Of a stretch of 64,000 nucleotides of DNA, positions 61,937-64,000 are shown in pieces. Every line of letters begins with the position of its first letter. Position 1 is the stretch's first letter. The DNA comes from Solidesulfovibrio aerotolerans (GTDB taxonomy: Bacteria > Desulfobacterota > Desulfovibrionia > Desulfovibrionales > Desulfovibrionaceae), in NCBI RefSeq assembly GCF_009856865.1, contig NZ_WVUD01000016.1:1-64000 (forward strand), given 5' to 3'. The notes beneath the pieces were generated by a model. It worked only from the letters and a program-made list of their open reading frames with translations. It was not told the origin of the DNA and did no database searches. The position numbers and the translations under genes are program-made.

Positions 61937-62828
61937 GATCTGCTCCCAAAAGTGCGGCAAAACGGCCGGCCGTGGCGGCAGCGGCGATGAGCTGGGCCAG
62001 TTGCGGGGTATCAAAGGGGCCGAAGCGATCCTGCCGGTTAAGGGCAACGCGGCAGTTGGCGCAGACCTCGGCCGTGGCCAGACCGAAGGCCCCCAGGCCA
62101 AAGGCCCGCCAGGCAGCGGCCAGGGGCGTGGCCACGGCGCACTCCGGGCCGGCCAGATAGGCCAGGCTCGCGGCCACGGCCGCCGGGTCCGCCCGTCCAC
62201 CCAGGGCGGCCAGGGCGTGGCCGGTGCATTCCGGGATGGGCAGGAGGATATTTCGGAAAACCCGGGTGTTGCCGTAATTCCAGCCGCCGTTTGGCAACTG
62301 GCGGTCGAGCAGCAGGCGGGCGGCCTCGTCCAGGGCGGCTTTGGGGGCCTCGGCCCGGCCGGCCAGGGCCAGCATGGCCAGGGACGTCGGCTCGACCCAG
62401 GAGTGGGTGCCGTCGATCCAGGCCCAGCCGCGAAGGCTCGTGTCGTGGCCGACCACGGCCTTGTCCTGGCGCGCCCAGGCCGCCCCGGGATGGCTGGCCA
62501 GCCAGGCGGCCGCCTTGTGGGCCGGGCCGGCAAAGGCCGGATCAGGCAGCCAGGCGAGCAAGGCCAGGGTGGTCGGCCAGGCCGCTTCGGGGCGCTGGGG
62601 CAAAATAGGCACCCGGCCATCGGCCAGCTGGGTCGCGACCAGGGCGGTTCGGGCGGCCGTCACCGCCGGGTGCGCCTGATCGGCGGCGAAAAGAGCTATG
62701 GCCGCCCAAGCTGTCGCGTCCGGGCGCGGCGCGAAACCGTCGGCAACGGCAAACTGTCCGTCCGGCAAGGCCCGCTTGACCAGGGCGTCGAGATGGGGCG
62801 AAAGCCCGTCAGGCAGATTCGGCGGCAT
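61926..62828 (-). CDS. Alpha/alpha-barrel protein, terpene cyclase/prenyltransferase-like repeats
   Basis: A 300-residue, mostly helical protein with repeats like LLLDRQLPNGGWNYGN, LAMLALAGRAEAP and ALALFAADQAHPA-type segments. This is the pattern of the squalene-hopene cyclase/prenyltransferase fold (QxxxGxW repeats). The DxDD acid motif of class II cyclases is not evident, so it may bind rather than cyclise a substrate. It lacks a signal peptide. It is coupled to the exported DUF362 gene (11-base overlap). Start ATG 62828 follows AAAGGAG. Confidence 0.72.
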   Translation of the reverse strand: MPPNLPDGLSPHLDALVKRALPDGQFAVADGFAPRPDATAWAAIALFAADQAHPAVTAARTALVATQLADGRVPILPQRPEAAWPTTLALLAWLPDPAFAGPAHKAAAWLASHPGAAWARQDKAVVGHDTSLRGWAWIDGTHSWVEPTSLAMLALAGRAEAPKAALDEAARLLLDRQLPNGGWNYGNTRVFRNILLPIPECTGHALAALGGRADPAAVAASLAYLAGPECAVATPLAAAWRAFGLGAFGLATAEVCANCRVALNRQDRFGPFDTPQLAQLIAAAATAGRFAALLGADHDR

Positions 62829-63094
62829 GGGCGCGCTCCTTTGCTTGCAACAAAATGGGCATCAGCGGCCTGAAAGCAAGCCCCACCGGCGGCTGGGCCG
62901 GAAAACCATGCCGCAACAGGCCGGGAGTGTCGATCCCGGCCTGCCCTGGGTTGCGCCTCTCCGAGTCGGCGGCCCCAAAAAATGCGCTCCGGGACGATTT
63001 GAAATCTGCCCCGGCCCATGGTAGAAATGAGACACTGTTATGGAAAGCCCTGGTCAGGCGCTTCCCCGCGCCGGCAAAAACAAAGGTATTATGT

Positions 63095-63871
63095 ATGGCT
63101 GCTTCGGGTCCGGTTCAGGTTTTGCCTTCCCTGACCGTCCTGGTCGTTGATGACAATGACGTCAACCAACTCTATCTCCAGCATCTGCTGCGCAAAAACG
63201 GCCACACCCCCATCCCGGCCGTCGATGGGTCCCAGGCCTTGGCAGCGGTAGCCACTCATCCCGTGGACTGCATCCTCATGGACATCCAATTGCCCGACAT
63301 GGACGGCATGGCTGTCACCAAGGCCATCCGGGAAGGGGCCGGCGGCGCGATCAATCCCCCGGCAGTGCCCATCCTGGCCCTGACCGCCTACGCCATGCCC
63401 AGCGACCGGCAACGCTGTCTGGCCGCCGGCATGGACGCCCATGTGGCCAAACCGGTTCGCGGCCCGGATCTTTTCGCGGCCATCGCCCAGGTTTTGGGCT
63501 GCCCCCGGTCCGACGCCGCTCCAGCGGCGGTGCTCGATCTGTCGGAATTTTCCCAGAAAGGCCGCCAGGAATTTGCCGCCGAACTGCTGGCCCTTTTTCT
63601 GGAACTGGCCGAGCCCAAGGGCCACGCCCTGGCCGAAGCCGTGGACCGGGGCGATCTGGCCGCCGCCAAGGGGCTGGCCCACGATCTGGCCGGCATGGCC
63701 GGACCGCTGCGGGCCGAAGAGCTGGGGCGGGCCATGCGCCTGCTTCAGGAAACCTGCCTGATGGGCGATCCTGCCCTGTGCCGGCAGCACGGCGAGCAGG
63801 CCGTCAAAGCGCTGGCCGCTGTGTTAACGGCTGTGCGCAGCCATCCCCTGCTGGCCGCCAGCACCTCCTGA
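63095..63871 (+). CDS. Receiver-Hpt signalling protein
   Basis: A 258-residue cytoplasmic phosphorelay protein. Residues about 14-135 form a receiver (VLVVDDNDVNQLYL, Asp in CILMDIQLPDMDG, Lys in HVAKPV). About 160-250 form an Hpt domain with the phospho-His in LAHDLAGMAGPL. It lacks a kinase domain, so it probably receives phosphate from a hybrid kinase and passes it on. AAAGG precedes ATG 63095. A response regulator gene begins 7 bases after its stop. Confidence 0.87.
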   Translation: MAASGPVQVLPSLTVLVVDDNDVNQLYLQHLLRKNGHTPIPAVDGSQALAAVATHPVDCILMDIQLPDMDGMAVTKAIREGAGGAINPPAVPILALTAYAMPSDRQRCLAAGMDAHVAKPVRGPDLFAAIAQVLGCPRSDAAPAAVLDLSEFSQKGRQEFAAELLALFLELAEPKGHALAEAVDRGDLAAAKGLAHDLAGMAGPLRAEELGRAMRLLQETCLMGDPALCRQHGEQAVKALAAVLTAVRSHPLLAASTS

Positions 63872-63878
63872 GCGCCCC

Positions 63879-64000
63879 ATGGCCCACATCCTGGTCATCG
63901 ATGACGACGCCTTTTTTCGGGAATTCCTGTGCCGTCTGCTGGCCGGCGAGGGGCACGAGGTCACCCGGGCCGCCTCGGTGGCCGAGGCCGATGGGCAGGT
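63879..64000 (+). CDS. Response regulator, N-terminal part (cut by the window edge)
   Basis: The first 40 codons read MAHILVIDDDAFFREFLCRL, then LAGEGHEVTRAASVAEADGQ: the start of a receiver domain with the acidic pair at residues 8-10. It follows the REC-Hpt gene by 7 bases, so the two likely form one phosphorelay unit. The output domain is outside the window. Confidence 0.8.
   Translation, partial: MAHILVIDDDAFFREFLCRLLAGEGHEVTRAASVAEADGQ

Overview
The window is GC-rich, densely coded bacterial DNA whose gene set fits a sulfate-reducing deltaproteobacterium of the Desulfovibrio/Solidesulfovibrio type. The case rests on a psd-pssA-leuACD cluster, an octaheme tetrathionate-reductase-family cytochrome c with a cytochrome b partner, an N-terminally extended AhpF-like thioredoxin reductase, many hybrid sensor kinases and a complete-looking Tad secretion machine. 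The genus is inferred from gene content only; no rRNA, tRNA, CRISPR array, prophage or intact insertion sequence was seen.

Layout. 1-6 kb (mostly - strand): a HAD hydrolase, phospholipid genes psd and pssA, and leucine genes leuA-leuC-leuD, ending in an intergenic block that carries a duplicated alcohol dehydrogenase tail. 6-10 kb (+): a DUF523/DUF1722 protein, a secreted serine hydrolase and an iron-dependent alcohol dehydrogenase. 10-15 kb (-): a glycerol operon (SorC-type regulator, glpD, glpF, glpK) with a visible promoter/operator. 15.6-22.4 kb: an autotransporter esterase, a giant GH18-deacetylase-glycosyltransferase fusion and a divergent membrane acyltransferase, suggesting extracellular polysaccharide work. 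22.6-33 kb (+): a signalling block (substrate-binding protein plus hybrid kinase, a chemoreceptor, a Cys-cluster protein, a second hybrid kinase with its own binding domain), then bioB (-). 34-37.5 kb (+): two small envelope proteins and the octaheme cytochrome/cytochrome b pair behind a sigma-54-like promoter. 37.6-47.6 kb: a flavoprotein, a thioredoxin reductase fusion, a radical SAM protein, a PrxQ peroxiredoxin, a lytic transglycosylase, a HerA-like ATPase and a third hybrid kinase. 47.6-60.3 kb: the Tad (type IVc pilus) locus, with a - strand machinery operon (cpaB, secretin, lipoprotein, cpaE, cpaF, tadB, tadC and an unknown membrane protein), a divergent + strand pseudopilin operon (tadE, tadG, tadE-like, small secreted protein) and a TadD-like TPR lipoprotein. 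60.3-64 kb: a transposase remnant, a Tat-exported DUF362 protein with an alpha/alpha-barrel partner, and a REC-Hpt protein followed by a truncated response regulator.

Two non-coding themes stand out. One is a family of about ten GC-rich hairpin repeats (purine-rich lead, GCCTCCGGCGGCC, a hairpin whose arms vary with compensation, then CCCCC) that nearly always begins just after a stop codon in the sense direction. The other is a set of sigma-54-like -24/-12 elements in front of the octaheme cytochrome, the tadE operon and the cpaB operon. No Flp pilin or prepilin peptidase gene is visible beside the Tad machinery, and the upstream end of its operon carries a transposase scar, so the main pilin must be encoded elsewhere or have been lost.
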